A DNA stretch of 64,000 bases from Nocardioides sp. GY 10113. Lineage in GTDB: Bacteria; Actinomycetota; Actinomycetes; Propionibacteriales; Nocardioidaceae. Within the stretch, counting starts at the first letter, position 1; each line of letters opens with the position of its first letter. The notes under the pieces are model-generated. The model searched no databases, was not told the origin of the DNA, and saw nothing but the letters and a program-made list of their open reading frames with translations. Positions 33,156 to 41,248 of this stretch are shown here, piece by piece. Position numbers and translations under genes: made by a program. The stretch covers positions 124,001 to 188,000 of the forward strand of contig NZ_STGK01000011.1 of NCBI RefSeq assembly GCF_004919105.1, given 5' to 3'.

Positions 33156-34199
33156 TCACTTCCTCTTCCTGGCTGGGGGGATCGACGCGCTGCTGGCCCG
33201 CACCACGAGCTCGGGCGCGATCAGCCGGTCGGGGCAGGTCTCCCCGGCCAGGGCGGCCCGGATGATCTCGATGGCGCGCTGCCCGACCGCGGTGAAGTCC
33301 TGGCGCACGGTGGTCAGCGGCGGGACCAGGTACGCCGCCTCGGGGATGTCGTCGAAGCCGACGACGCTGATGTCGCCGGGGACCGAGCGCCCCGCCTCGG
33401 ACAGCGCACGGAGCAGCCCCAGCGCCATCTGGTCGTTGGCGCAGAACACCGCGGTCACGTCCTCGCGGCGCGCGATCTCGGTGCCGGCCTCGTAGCCGCT
33501 GCGCGCCGACCAGTCCCCCTCGATCGGCGGCGCGGGGCGCAGCCCCGCGGCGTGCATCGCGTTGCGCCAGCCGGTCTGGCGGGAGCGCGACTCGGTCCAC
33601 GACGGTGGCCCGCCGAGGTGCAGGATCTCGGTGTGCCCGAGCTCGATCAGGTGCGCGGTGCCCAGCTCGGCGCCGGCCACCTGGTCGACGCCGACGGTCC
33701 ATCGGGTCCGGGACGGGTCGCCCTCGACCACGAGCACCGGGGTGCCGAGGTCCTCCTGTTCCCGGGCGACGGCGAGGGCGTCGTCGGTGCCGCCGATGAG
33801 GACGATGGCCTCGACGCTCTGGTCGCGCAGGTGGTCGATCGCGTCGACCAGCTCGTCCCGGGTCAGGCTGGGCAGGTTGGCCGAGCTGACGAAGTAGCCG
33901 GCCTCGCGGCCCGCCGCCTGGATCGTGCGGTGCACCGTGGTCGGCCCCCAGTAGCCGCCACGCGAACCGACCACGCCGATGGTGGCGGAGCGACGCGTGA
34001 CCAGGGCGCGGGCGGCGGAGTTGGGCCGGTAGCCGAGCTGGCGGACCGCGAGGAGCACCCGCTCCCGGGTCTCGGGCCGCAGGTTGCCCTGGCCGTTGAC
34101 GACGCGCGAGACGGTCTGGAGCGAGACGCCGGCGAGGCGTGCGACGTCCGCCATGACCGGGGTCCGCTCGAGCGGACCGCGCCCGATGATCTCCGTCAC
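33156..34199 (-). CDS. LacI-family repressor of the arabinose operon
   Basis: A 347-residue LacI protein if GTG 34199 is used (it overlaps the permease stop by 4 bp), or 332 residues from ATG 34154. The helix-turn-helix reads MADVARLAGVSLQTVSRVVNGQGN, with a hinge ARALVTRRS; a periplasmic-binding-like effector domain follows, with CANDQMALGLLRAL and VVGFDDIPEAAYLVPPLTTVRQDF. It is embedded between transporter and araB. The three LacI-type operators at 38995, 39051 and 40147 are its likely targets, shared with the paralogue at 40161. Confidence 0.93.
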   Translation of the reverse strand: MTEIIGRGPLERTPVMADVARLAGVSLQTVSRVVNGQGNLRPETRERVLLAVRQLGYRPNSAARALVTRRSATIGVVGSRGGYWGPTTVHRTIQAAGREAGYFVSSANLPSLTRDELVDAIDHLRDQSVEAIVLIGGTDDALAVAREQEDLGTPVLVVEGDPSRTRWTVGVDQVAGAELGTAHLIELGHTEILHLGGPPSWTESRSRQTGWRNAMHAAGLRPAPPIEGDWSARSGYEAGTEIARREDVTAVFCANDQMALGLLRALSEAGRSVPGDISVVGFDDIPEAAYLVPPLTTVRQDFTAVGQRAIEIIRAALAGETCPDRLIAPELVVRASSASIPPARKRK

Positions 34200-35197
34200 C
34201 GCTGCCGCCGGGTGGCGAAGCGCTGGACGAGCACGAAGGCGAGGAGCAGCACGCCGGTGATGATCCGGACCCAGTACGAGCTCAACGTGCCGTCGAAGGA
34301 GATGAGCACCCGGATCAGGCCGAGCACGAGCACGCCGAGCAGCGAGCCGACGACGTAGCCGCGCCCGCCCGTGAGCAGCGTGCCGCCGATGACCACTGCG
34401 GCGATGGCGTCGAGTTCGGTGCCGACGGCATGCAGGCTGTTGCCGGAGAGGATGTAGAACGAGAACAGCAGCCCGCCGAGCGCGGCGCAGAAGCCGCTGA
34501 TCACGTAGACGCCGACCTTGGTGAACCCGACCCGCAGACCCATCAGCATCGCCGAGCTCTCGCTGCCGCCGATCGCGTACACGGTCCGGCCGAACCGGGT
34601 CCGAGCCAGCACGTAGATCCCGATCGCGACCACGACCAGCGCGACGATCGCCGTCCACCGCAGGTAGTAGTCGCCGACCCGGACGGTCTTGAACGCGAAC
34701 TCGGTGAAGGTCGCGTCCTTGATCGAGATCGACTCGACGCTGATCAGGAAGGTCAGGCCGCGGGCCAGGAAGAGCCCGGCGAGCGTGGCGATGAAGGGCT
34801 GGATGTCGAAGTAGTGGATCAGCAGCCCCATCAGCAGGCCGAAGAGGATGCCGGTGCTGAGGACCGCCCCGATCGACAGGTACGGCGACCAGCCCATCTC
34901 CAGGGTCTTCGCCGCGATCATGGTCGACAGCGCCACGACCGACCCGACCGAGAGGTCGATGCCGCCGGTGAGGATCACGAAGGTCATGCCGACGGCCAGC
35001 ACGATCAGGAAGGCGTTGTCGATCAGCAGGCTGAGCAGCACCTGGGGGTCGGCGAACCCCTCGTAGCGGACGCCGCCGACGGCGAACAGCCCGAGGAACA
35101 GCGCGAGCGTCGCGAGGACCGGGTAGTAGCGCGACGGCGGCGTGTAGCCGCGGACGCGGTCCCAGAGCGAGTCGGCGGGGACGGTGGCGGTGCTCAT
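34196..35197 (-). CDS. sugar ABC transporter permease (YjfF/AraZ-like)
   Basis: A 333-residue permease of the RbsC/XylH family with about 8-9 membrane segments. Conserved elements are FVILTGGIDLSVGSVVALSTM, IQPFIATLAGLFLARGL and AAVVIGGTLLTGGRGYVVGSLLGVLVLGLI. It is one of two different permeases in this operon, the arrangement of YtfT-YjfF (galactofuranose) and AraW-AraZ (arabinose). ATG 35197 overlaps the other permease's stop by 4 bp. Confidence 0.93.
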   Translation of the reverse strand: MSTATVPADSLWDRVRGYTPPSRYYPVLATLALFLGLFAVGGVRYEGFADPQVLLSLLIDNAFLIVLAVGMTFVILTGGIDLSVGSVVALSTMIAAKTLEMGWSPYLSIGAVLSTGILFGLLMGLLIHYFDIQPFIATLAGLFLARGLTFLISVESISIKDATFTEFAFKTVRVGDYYLRWTAIVALVVVAIGIYVLARTRFGRTVYAIGGSESSAMLMGLRVGFTKVGVYVISGFCAALGGLLFSFYILSGNSLHAVGTELDAIAAVVIGGTLLTGGRGYVVGSLLGVLVLGLIRVLISFDGTLSSYWVRIITGVLLLAFVLVQRFATRRQR

Positions 35198-36249
35198 GCG
35201 GCGGATCCCTTCGCGAGGACGGGGACGGCGGGGCCTCGCCGGCGGACCCGGAGCAGCGCCCGTGCCCGGGGCGACTGCAGGAGGCAGACGGCGATCACGA
35301 CGACGGCCTTGAACAGGTAGTTCGCCTCCGACGGGATGCCGATGTTCGGGATCGTGCGGGCCAGCGTCGCGATGAAGAGGGCGCCGATGAGGGTGCCGGT
35401 CAGCGAGAACCGGCCGCCGGCCAACGAGGTGCCGCCGATCACCACCGCGAGGATGGCGTCGAGCTCGATCCACAGGCCGAGGCTGTTGGCGTTGACGGAG
35501 TTGGTGTTGGCCGCGATCACCAGGCCGGCCACCCCGGCGCAGAAGCCGGAGAACGCGTAGACGGTCCAGATGATCGTGCGCGAACGGACCCCCGCCAGCC
35601 GGCTCGCCTCGGGGTTGATGCCGACCGCCTCGATCAGCATCCCCAGCGCGGTACGACGGGTCAGCAGCGCGGTGAGCACGAAGACCGCGAGGGCGAGGAT
35701 GAACGCGACCGGCAGGGTGAGCACGTACCCCGAGGCGAGGTCGCTGAAGTGCGGGTTGTTGACGGTGGTGATCTGACCGTCGGTGATGGCCATCGAGATG
35801 CCGCGACCGGCGACCATCAGGATCAGCGTCGCGATGATCGGCTGGATGCCGGCCACCGACACCAGGAACCCGTTCCAGGCACCGAGCAGGACGCAGACGA
35901 CGACGGCGTACGTGATCGCCATGACGGCGGTCGACAGCGCCGCCTCGTCGCCGGCGCCCACGATCCGGGTGCAGGCGACGGCGGCGGCGATGGCGGCGAT
36001 CGCCCCGACCGAGAGGTCGATGCCGCGGGTGGCGATCACCAGCGTCATGCCGAGCGCGATCAGCAGCACCGGGGCGCTGTTGCGGACGATGTCGACGAGG
36101 TTGCCGTAGAGGTGGCCGTCCTGGATCCGGACGTTGAGGAACGACGGGTTGGCGATCAGGTTGACCACCACCAGCACGCCCAGGGCCAGCGACGGCCACA
36201 GGAGCGGGTGACGCAGCATGCGCTGCGCGGTCGTCAGCGTCTCAGGCAT
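35194..36249 (-). CDS. sugar ABC transporter permease (YtfT/AraW-like)
   Basis: A 351-residue permease of the same family. Diagnostic parts are LVIATRGIDLSVGAIAAIAAAVA, IQPIIATLILMVAGRGIS and LAVVIGGTSLAGGRFSLTGTLIGALFIATLARTI. The short C-terminal tail is basic. The ATG at 36249 overlaps the ATPase stop by 8 bp; an upstream in-frame start exists but would lie deep inside the ATPase gene. Confidence 0.93.
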   Translation of the reverse strand: MPETLTTAQRMLRHPLLWPSLALGVLVVVNLIANPSFLNVRIQDGHLYGNLVDIVRNSAPVLLIALGMTLVIATRGIDLSVGAIAAIAAAVACTRIVGAGDEAALSTAVMAITYAVVVCVLLGAWNGFLVSVAGIQPIIATLILMVAGRGISMAITDGQITTVNNPHFSDLASGYVLTLPVAFILALAVFVLTALLTRRTALGMLIEAVGINPEASRLAGVRSRTIIWTVYAFSGFCAGVAGLVIAANTNSVNANSLGLWIELDAILAVVIGGTSLAGGRFSLTGTLIGALFIATLARTIPNIGIPSEANYLFKAVVVIAVCLLQSPRARALLRVRRRGPAVPVLAKGSAA

Positions 36250-37813
36250 CGGACGCCTCCTCCAGCCGGGACTCACCAGCGATCGTCTCCAGCACGTCGG
36301 CGACGGTGACGTCCTCGTTGACGCGCTCGTCGATCTTGCGTCGGTCGCGCATCACCACCAGCCGGTCGCTGAGGCGCAGCACCTCCTCGAGCTCGGCGGA
36401 GATGAAGACCACCGACATCCCCTGGGCGGCGAGCGCGGCGACCTCGGCCTGGATCTGCGCCTTGGCGCCGACGTCGATGCCGCGCGTCGGCTCGTCGAGG
36501 ATCAGCACCTCGGGCTGGGTGATCAGCCACCGGGCGAGCAGGACCTTCTGCTGGTTGCCGCCGGAGAGGTTGCGCATCAGCAGGGTCGGGTCGGCGGGCC
36601 GGATGTCGAGCGCCTCGACGTACCGGTCGACGAGCTCGTTGCGCGTCGCCTGCGGGATCGGCCGCAGCCAGCCGCGCGAGGCCTGCAGGGCGAGCAGCAT
36701 GTTGTCCGCGACGGTGAGGTCGCCGACCACGCCCTCGGCCTTGCGGTCCTCGCTGGAGAACGCCACCTTGCGGTCGATGGCGTGCCGCGGGCTGCGGAAG
36801 CGGCGGCGCTCGGAGCGGACGGTGATCTCGCCGGTGTCGCAGGTGTCGGCACCGAAGAGCAGCCGGGCGAGCTCGGTCCGGCCCGAGCCGAGCAGGCCGG
36901 CCAGGCCGATCACCTCGCCCTCGTAGAGCGCGAGGTCGGTGGCCTCCAGGGAGCCCTTGCGGCCGATGCCGAGCGCACGGAGGACGGGCTCACGCTCGCC
37001 CGAGGTCTCGCGCGTCCCCCGTCGCTCCAGTCGGTCCAGCGACTCCAGCTCCCGACCGATCATCAGCTTCACCAGCTCCAGCTGGCTGGTCGCGGAGACC
37101 ATCCGCTCCTCGACGAGCCGGCCGTTGCGCAGGATCGTCATCCGGTCGGCGATCTCGTAGACCTGGTCGAGGAAGTGGGAGACGAAGACGATGGCGACCC
37201 CCTGGTCGCGCAGCCGCCGCATGACCTCGAAGAGCTTCTCGACCTCGTCGGCGTCGAGGCTGGAGGTCGGCTCGTCGAGGATCAGCACCCGGGCCTCGAC
37301 GTCGACCGCCCGCGCGATCGCCACCAGCTGCTGGATGGCGATGGGGTGGTCGCCGAGGAGCGAGGCGGGGTCCACGTCCAGGCCGAGACGCTCCAGCGTC
37401 TCGCGGGCCTGGCGATTCATGGCGCGCACGTTGATCGCGCCGAACCGCCGCGGCTCGCGGCCCAACAGCATGTTCTCGGCGACCGAGAGGTTCGGCACCA
37501 GGTTGACCTCCTGGTAGACCGTGCTGATGCCCGCGGCCTGCGCGGCCGCGGGCGAGTGGAACTCGCGCTCCTCGCCATCGACCAGCACCTGGCCGGCGTC
37601 GATGCTGTAGACGCCGGTGAGGGCCTTGATCAGCGTCGACTTGCCCGCGCCGTTCTCCCCCATCAGGGCGTGGACCTCACCCGGGTGGATCCGCACGGAG
37701 ACCTCGCTCAGGGCCTGGACCGCGCCGAAGGTGATGGAGATGTCCCGCATCTCGATGACAGGTCGGCCGCGGTCGACGGCTGCCGCGGAGGTCTGCACGT
37801 CCATCTGCGTCAT
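36242..37813 (-). CDS. sugar ABC transporter ATP-binding protein, two domains (YtfR/AraV-like)
   Basis: A 523-residue duplicated ATPase. The first domain has Walker A MGENGAGKSTLIK (about 53-65), signature-like AIQQLVAIARA and Walker B LILDEPTSSLD. The second starts near residue 275, with the degenerate Walker A GLLGSGRTELAR, signature LSGGNQQKVLLARWL and DEPTRGIDVGAKAQI. This is the standard RbsA/YtfR layout. ATG 37813 follows GAGAGGAACGAG. A hairpin lies in the 128-bp gap after the binding-protein gene, which would let that protein be made in excess. Confidence 0.95.
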   Translation of the reverse strand: MTQMDVQTSAAAVDRGRPVIEMRDISITFGAVQALSEVSVRIHPGEVHALMGENGAGKSTLIKALTGVYSIDAGQVLVDGEEREFHSPAAAQAAGISTVYQEVNLVPNLSVAENMLLGREPRRFGAINVRAMNRQARETLERLGLDVDPASLLGDHPIAIQQLVAIARAVDVEARVLILDEPTSSLDADEVEKLFEVMRRLRDQGVAIVFVSHFLDQVYEIADRMTILRNGRLVEERMVSATSQLELVKLMIGRELESLDRLERRGTRETSGEREPVLRALGIGRKGSLEATDLALYEGEVIGLAGLLGSGRTELARLLFGADTCDTGEITVRSERRRFRSPRHAIDRKVAFSSEDRKAEGVVGDLTVADNMLLALQASRGWLRPIPQATRNELVDRYVEALDIRPADPTLLMRNLSGGNQQKVLLARWLITQPEVLILDEPTRGIDVGAKAQIQAEVAALAAQGMSVVFISAELEEVLRLSDRLVVMRDRRKIDERVNEDVTVADVLETIAGESRLEEASDA

Positions 37814-37871
37814 CTCGTTCCTCTCCCCTGCTGACTGCTCGTGCTGCCGGCGACACGGACGGCCCGTGGTG

Positions 37872-37906
37872 CCGGGCCCGCCCGAAGATCGTTCGAGCGG
37901 GCCCGG
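37872..37906 (-). terminator. attenuating hairpin behind the binding-protein gene
   Basis: Perfect 10-bp arms (CCGGGCCCGC and complement) with a 15-base loop, between the solute-binding-protein gene and the ATPase gene of the same operon. There is no T-run, so partial termination or mRNA protection is more likely than a full stop. Confidence 0.6.
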
Positions 37907-37941
37907 AGTCGCGTGGCCGGTGCTACCGGGGTCGTCCGGTG

Positions 37942-38934
37942 TCAGTACTGACGGTCCGGCAGCGCTTCCTTCGCCTCGGCCTGGGTGAAGGTCGTCTCCT
38001 CGGTCAGGATCCGCTCCTCCACCTCCTCGCCGGCGACGACCTTCTGGGCGATCTCCATCAGCTGGGGACCGAGCAGCGGGCTGCACTCGACGATGTAGTT
38101 GATCTCGCCGTCGGCGAGCGCCTGCATCCCGTCGTGCACCGCGTCGACGGTGATGATCATGATGTCCTTGCCCGGCGTGAGCCCGGCCGCCTTGATCGCC
38201 TCGATGGCGCCCAGGCCCATGTCGTCGTTGTGGGCGTAGACGACGTCGATCGTGTCGTCGGACTGCAGGAAGGACTCCATGACCTTCTTGCCTCCGTCGC
38301 GGGTGAAGTCGCCGGTCTGGGAGGCGGTCACCTTGATGGACGGATCGGCGGAGATGACGTCCGCGAAGCCGTCGGCACGGTCGATGGCCGGTGCGGCGCC
38401 CGTGGTGCCCTCGAGCTGGACCACGTTGATGGTGCCGTCGCCGTCGACGTCGGCATCGCCGGCGTTGTCGACCAGCCACTGGCCGGCCTTCTCGCCCTCG
38501 ACGACGAAGTCGGAGCCGAGGAACGACTCGTAGAGCGAGGTGTCGTCGGAGTCGACGGCGCGGTCGGTCAGGATCACCGGGATGCCGGCGGACTTGGCCT
38601 CCTGCAGCACCGCGTCCCATCCGGTCTCGACGACCGGGCTGAACGCGATGACGTCCACCTTCTGCTGGATGTAGGACCGGATCGCCTGGATCTGGTTCTC
38701 CTGCTTGCCCTGGGCGTCGGTGAACTTCAGCTCGATGCCGGCGTCCTCGGCGGACTCCTGGATCGACTTGGTGTTGGCGGTGCGCCATCCGCTCTCGGCG
38801 CCGACCTGGGCGAAGCCCATGACGATCGTGTCGTCCGAGTCGGAGTCGGGCGAGTCGGCGCCGGCTCCGCATGCGGTGAGCGCGAAGGCGCTCAGGGAGA
38901 TCGCGCTCGCCGCGATCAGGGTCTTCTTGATCAC
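37942..38934 (-). CDS. sugar ABC transporter substrate-binding lipoprotein (YtfQ/AraU-like)
   Basis: A 330-residue periplasmic-binding-protein-like lipoprotein. The lipobox is ALTACG (Cys about 22). The two-lobed domain has VMGFAQVGAESGWRTANTKSIQESA, a hallmark of YtfQ-type galactofuranose/arabinose binders, followed by VDVIAFSPVVETGWDAVLQEAK and IPVILTDRAV. The GTG start at 38934 has GGAGGATGAG upstream. It is the first gene of the arabinose operon, directly behind the repressor-controlled promoter. Confidence 0.94.
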   Translation of the reverse strand: MIKKTLIAASAISLSAFALTACGAGADSPDSDSDDTIVMGFAQVGAESGWRTANTKSIQESAEDAGIELKFTDAQGKQENQIQAIRSYIQQKVDVIAFSPVVETGWDAVLQEAKSAGIPVILTDRAVDSDDTSLYESFLGSDFVVEGEKAGQWLVDNAGDADVDGDGTINVVQLEGTTGAAPAIDRADGFADVISADPSIKVTASQTGDFTRDGGKKVMESFLQSDDTIDVVYAHNDDMGLGAIEAIKAAGLTPGKDIMIITVDAVHDGMQALADGEINYIVECSPLLGPQLMEIAQKVVAGEEVEERILTEETTFTQAEAKEALPDRQY

Positions 38935-38992
38935 TGCTCATCCTCCAGATCAGGGGGCTCGGGCCCTGTGTGACCTCTGTCACTGTTGGTCG

Positions 38993-39022
38993 AGTGTGAG
39001 CGCTAACATTCGAGCGCGTCAA
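38993..39022 (-). promoter_or_regulatory. arabinose operon promoter with LacI operator over the -10
   Basis: TTGACG (39022-39017) is the -35 and CACACT (38998-38993) a possible -10 with 18-base spacing. The LacI-type dyad TGTGAGCGCTAACA occupies 38995-39008, overlapping the -10. A leader of about 50 bases leads to the binding-protein gene. Confidence 0.6.
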
Positions 39023-39050
39023 GGCTCTCCGGCAGATTGGCCGGGCAAAA

Positions 39051-39064
39051 TGTGAGCGCTCACC
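39051..39064. promoter_or_regulatory. second LacI-type operator TGTGAGCGCTCACC
   Basis: Near-perfect palindrome (GTGAGCGCTCAC), 56 bp from the first operator. The pair could support DNA looping or cooperative repression. It lies 21 bp beyond the galM stop. Confidence 0.75.
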
Positions 39065-39085
39065 CGATTCACCCGAGCGCGGGCC

Positions 39086-40144
39086 TCAGGCCTGGCGCCG
39101 CGACCTCGAGAAGGCCCACTGCAGCGTGGCCGCGTAGGTGTCACCCGGCGCGACCTGGGCAGACGGCCACGCGGGCCGGTTGGGCGTGTCCGGGTAGAGC
39201 TGCGGCTCGAGGGCGATCCCGTCGCCCTGCCGATACCTCACGCCCGAGGTCGAGGCGGGCGAGCCGGCGAGGAAGTTGCCGGTATAGACCTGTAGTCCCG
39301 GCTGGTCGGAGGACAGGTCGAGCCGGATCCCCGAGCGCGGGGACTCCAGCGAGGCGTGCCGGCGCATCCCCGTACCCCGGACGACGAAGTTGTGGTCGAT
39401 GCCTCCGGACCCGAGGACCTGCGGATGCCCCGAGCGGACCACGGCCCCCAGGCGCACCGGGGTGCGCAGGTCGAACGGGGTGCCGTCGACCGGGGCGTGG
39501 TCACCCACGGGGATGCTGCCGCCGTCCACCGGCGTGTACTCGTCGGCCGCGACCGTCAGCAGGTGGTCGTCGACGGTGCCCGCGCCCTCGCCGTCCAGGT
39601 TGAAGTACGCGTGGTTGGTCAGGTTCACGACCGTCGGCGCATCGACGGTGGCACCCATCTCGACCCGGACGACGTCGCCGGCCACGACGTAGCGGACCGT
39701 CGCGACCACCTCCCCCGGGAAGCCCTGGTCGCCGTCCGGGCTGACCAGGCGCAGGGTGACCTCGTCCGGGCCGTGGGCGACGACCTCCCAGACCCGGCGG
39801 TCGAACCCGTCCGGCCCTCCGTGCAGGCTGTGGCCGCGGTCGTGGACGCCGACCACCACCTCGCGCCCGTCCAGCGGGAAGCGTCCGTGCGCGATCCGGT
39901 TCGCGTAGCGCCCCACCGTCGCACCGAGGTAGGCGCCGCCGGCCAACCGGTCCTGGATCGTTGCGTGGCCGAGGACCACGTTGCGGCGTACGCCGCCCGG
40001 GCCGCTGACCTCGAGGCGGTGCACCGACGCGCCCAGCGTGAGCGCCTCGAGCACCACGCCGGGGGCTCGTCCGAGGGTGATCCGGTGGACCGCGCGACCA
40101 TCGTCCAGGACGCCGACCTCGGTCGGTCCGGCAGCGTCGATCAC
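39086..40144 (-). CDS. galM: aldose 1-epimerase (mutarotase)
   Basis: A 352-residue galactose-mutarotase-type enzyme interconverting sugar anomers. Conserved are RYANRIAHGRF, HGGPDGFDRRVWEV (catalytic His near the centre), NLTNHAYFNLDGEG and the Glu region GIALEPQLYPD. The only plausible start is GTG 40144; it has no ribosome site but has TAACGT seven bases upstream, so it appears leaderless. It follows the second LacI gene by 16 bp and precedes the arabinose operon promoter. In this context it probably serves arabinose or related pentoses. Confidence 0.93.
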   Translation of the reverse strand: MIDAAGPTEVGVLDDGRAVHRITLGRAPGVVLEALTLGASVHRLEVSGPGGVRRNVVLGHATIQDRLAGGAYLGATVGRYANRIAHGRFPLDGREVVVGVHDRGHSLHGGPDGFDRRVWEVVAHGPDEVTLRLVSPDGDQGFPGEVVATVRYVVAGDVVRVEMGATVDAPTVVNLTNHAYFNLDGEGAGTVDDHLLTVAADEYTPVDGGSIPVGDHAPVDGTPFDLRTPVRLGAVVRSGHPQVLGSGGIDHNFVVRGTGMRRHASLESPRSGIRLDLSSDQPGLQVYTGNFLAGSPASTSGVRYRQGDGIALEPQLYPDTPNRPAWPSAQVAPGDTYAATLQWAFSRSRRQA

Positions 40145-40146
40145 GG

Positions 40147-40160
40147 TGTGAACGTTAACA
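40147..40160 (-). promoter_or_regulatory. galM leaderless promoter covered by a LacI-type operator
   Basis: TGTGAACGTTAACA is a one-mismatch palindrome of the same design as the sites at 38995 and 39051. The -10-like TAACGT (40157-40152) is its centre, 7 bases before the galM GTG. The dyad starts 3 bases from that GTG and abuts the stop codon of the LacI gene. Confidence 0.65.
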
Positions 40161-41189
40161 TCACGCGGACCGCGGCGCGGCCGTCGAGGAGCGGACGACG
40201 AGCTGCGGCGCCACCAGGGCGGCGACGGGTGCGACCTCGCCATCGAGGGTGCGCAGCGCGAGGTCGACCGCCCGACGCCCCAACACGGAGAACGCCTGGC
40301 TGACGGTGGTCAGTCCCGGCCAGAAGTACGCCGCCTCGGGGATGTCGTCGAAGCCGACCACGCTCACCCGGCCGGGTACGTCGAGGCCGCGCTCGTGCAG
40401 CGCCTTGAGCACGCCGAGCGCCATCCCGTCGTTCGCCGCGAAGACGGCCGTCACGTCGGGATCATCGGCGATCAGCACGCCCGCCTCGTAACCGCTGCGC
40501 GGGGACCAGTCGCCGGCGATCTCGGGCCCCGGCAGGAGGGACCGCGCCTCGTGGGCAGCGCGCCAGCCGTCGCGCCGCTGCCCGGCCTCCACCCAGTCCG
40601 CCGGCCCGGTGACGTGGGCGACGTGCCGGTGGCCGAGGTCGAGGAGGTGGTCGGTCGCCAGGCGGGCGCCGGCCTCCTGGTCGATGCCGGCCGCCATCGG
40701 CTCGCCCTCACTGACCCCCTGGACGAGCACCACCGGGACCGGCAGCTCCAGCGAGGTCACCAGCGCCGTCGCGTCGCGGTGCGCGACCGCGACGACCAGC
40801 GCCTCGACCGCCTCGTCGAGGAGCCGGTCGACCGCGCTCCGCAGCGACCCGGCGGAGAAGTCCGACAGGCCGACCAGCGAGAGGTCGTACCCCGCGGCGT
40901 GGCAGGCCTCCTGGACGGAGACGGCGATCATGCTCGGCCCGTGCAGCGCGAGGTGCGCCGAGATCATCCCGATCCGCCCGGAGCGGTTGGTCGCCAGCAT
41001 CCGCGCGGCGTTGTTGCGCCGGTAGCCCAGCTGCTCGATGGCGTCCAGCACCCGAGCGCGGGTCTCCTCCTTGACCAGCGGCGACTCGTTGAGCACCCGG
41101 GACACCGTCTGGTGCGAGACGCCGGCCAGCTCCGCGACCTTCGCCATGCTCGGCGACCGCTCCCTGCTCCGACTCCCCGACGCGCTCAT
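40161..41189 (-). CDS. LacI-family repressor (second paralogue)
   Basis: A 342-residue LacI protein (a further ATG at 41198 would add three residues). The helix-turn-helix is MAKVAELAGVSHQTVSRVLNESPL, the hinge AARMLATNRS, and the effector domain holds FAANDGMALGVLKALHERG and VVGFDDIPEAAYFWPGLTTVSQAF, strikingly close to its paralogue at 33156. I chose ATG 41189 because TACGAT lies 7 bases upstream, a leaderless layout. It is followed by galM, whose promoter carries the operator. Likely ligand: arabinose or a related sugar. Confidence 0.92.
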   Translation of the reverse strand: MSASGSRSRERSPSMAKVAELAGVSHQTVSRVLNESPLVKEETRARVLDAIEQLGYRRNNAARMLATNRSGRIGMISAHLALHGPSMIAVSVQEACHAAGYDLSLVGLSDFSAGSLRSAVDRLLDEAVEALVVAVAHRDATALVTSLELPVPVVLVQGVSEGEPMAAGIDQEAGARLATDHLLDLGHRHVAHVTGPADWVEAGQRRDGWRAAHEARSLLPGPEIAGDWSPRSGYEAGVLIADDPDVTAVFAANDGMALGVLKALHERGLDVPGRVSVVGFDDIPEAAYFWPGLTTVSQAFSVLGRRAVDLALRTLDGEVAPVAALVAPQLVVRSSTAAPRSA

Positions 41190-41196
41190 GCTCGGC

Positions 41197-41202
41197 ATCG
41201 TA
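41197..41202 (-). promoter_or_regulatory. leaderless -10 of the second LacI gene
   Basis: On the minus strand TACGAT, 7 bases, then ATG 41189. Confidence 0.5.
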
Positions 41203-41248
41203 GTTGCGAGCCGCGCGCGATGGGCCGCGGCAGCCGGGCCGGCAGGCG

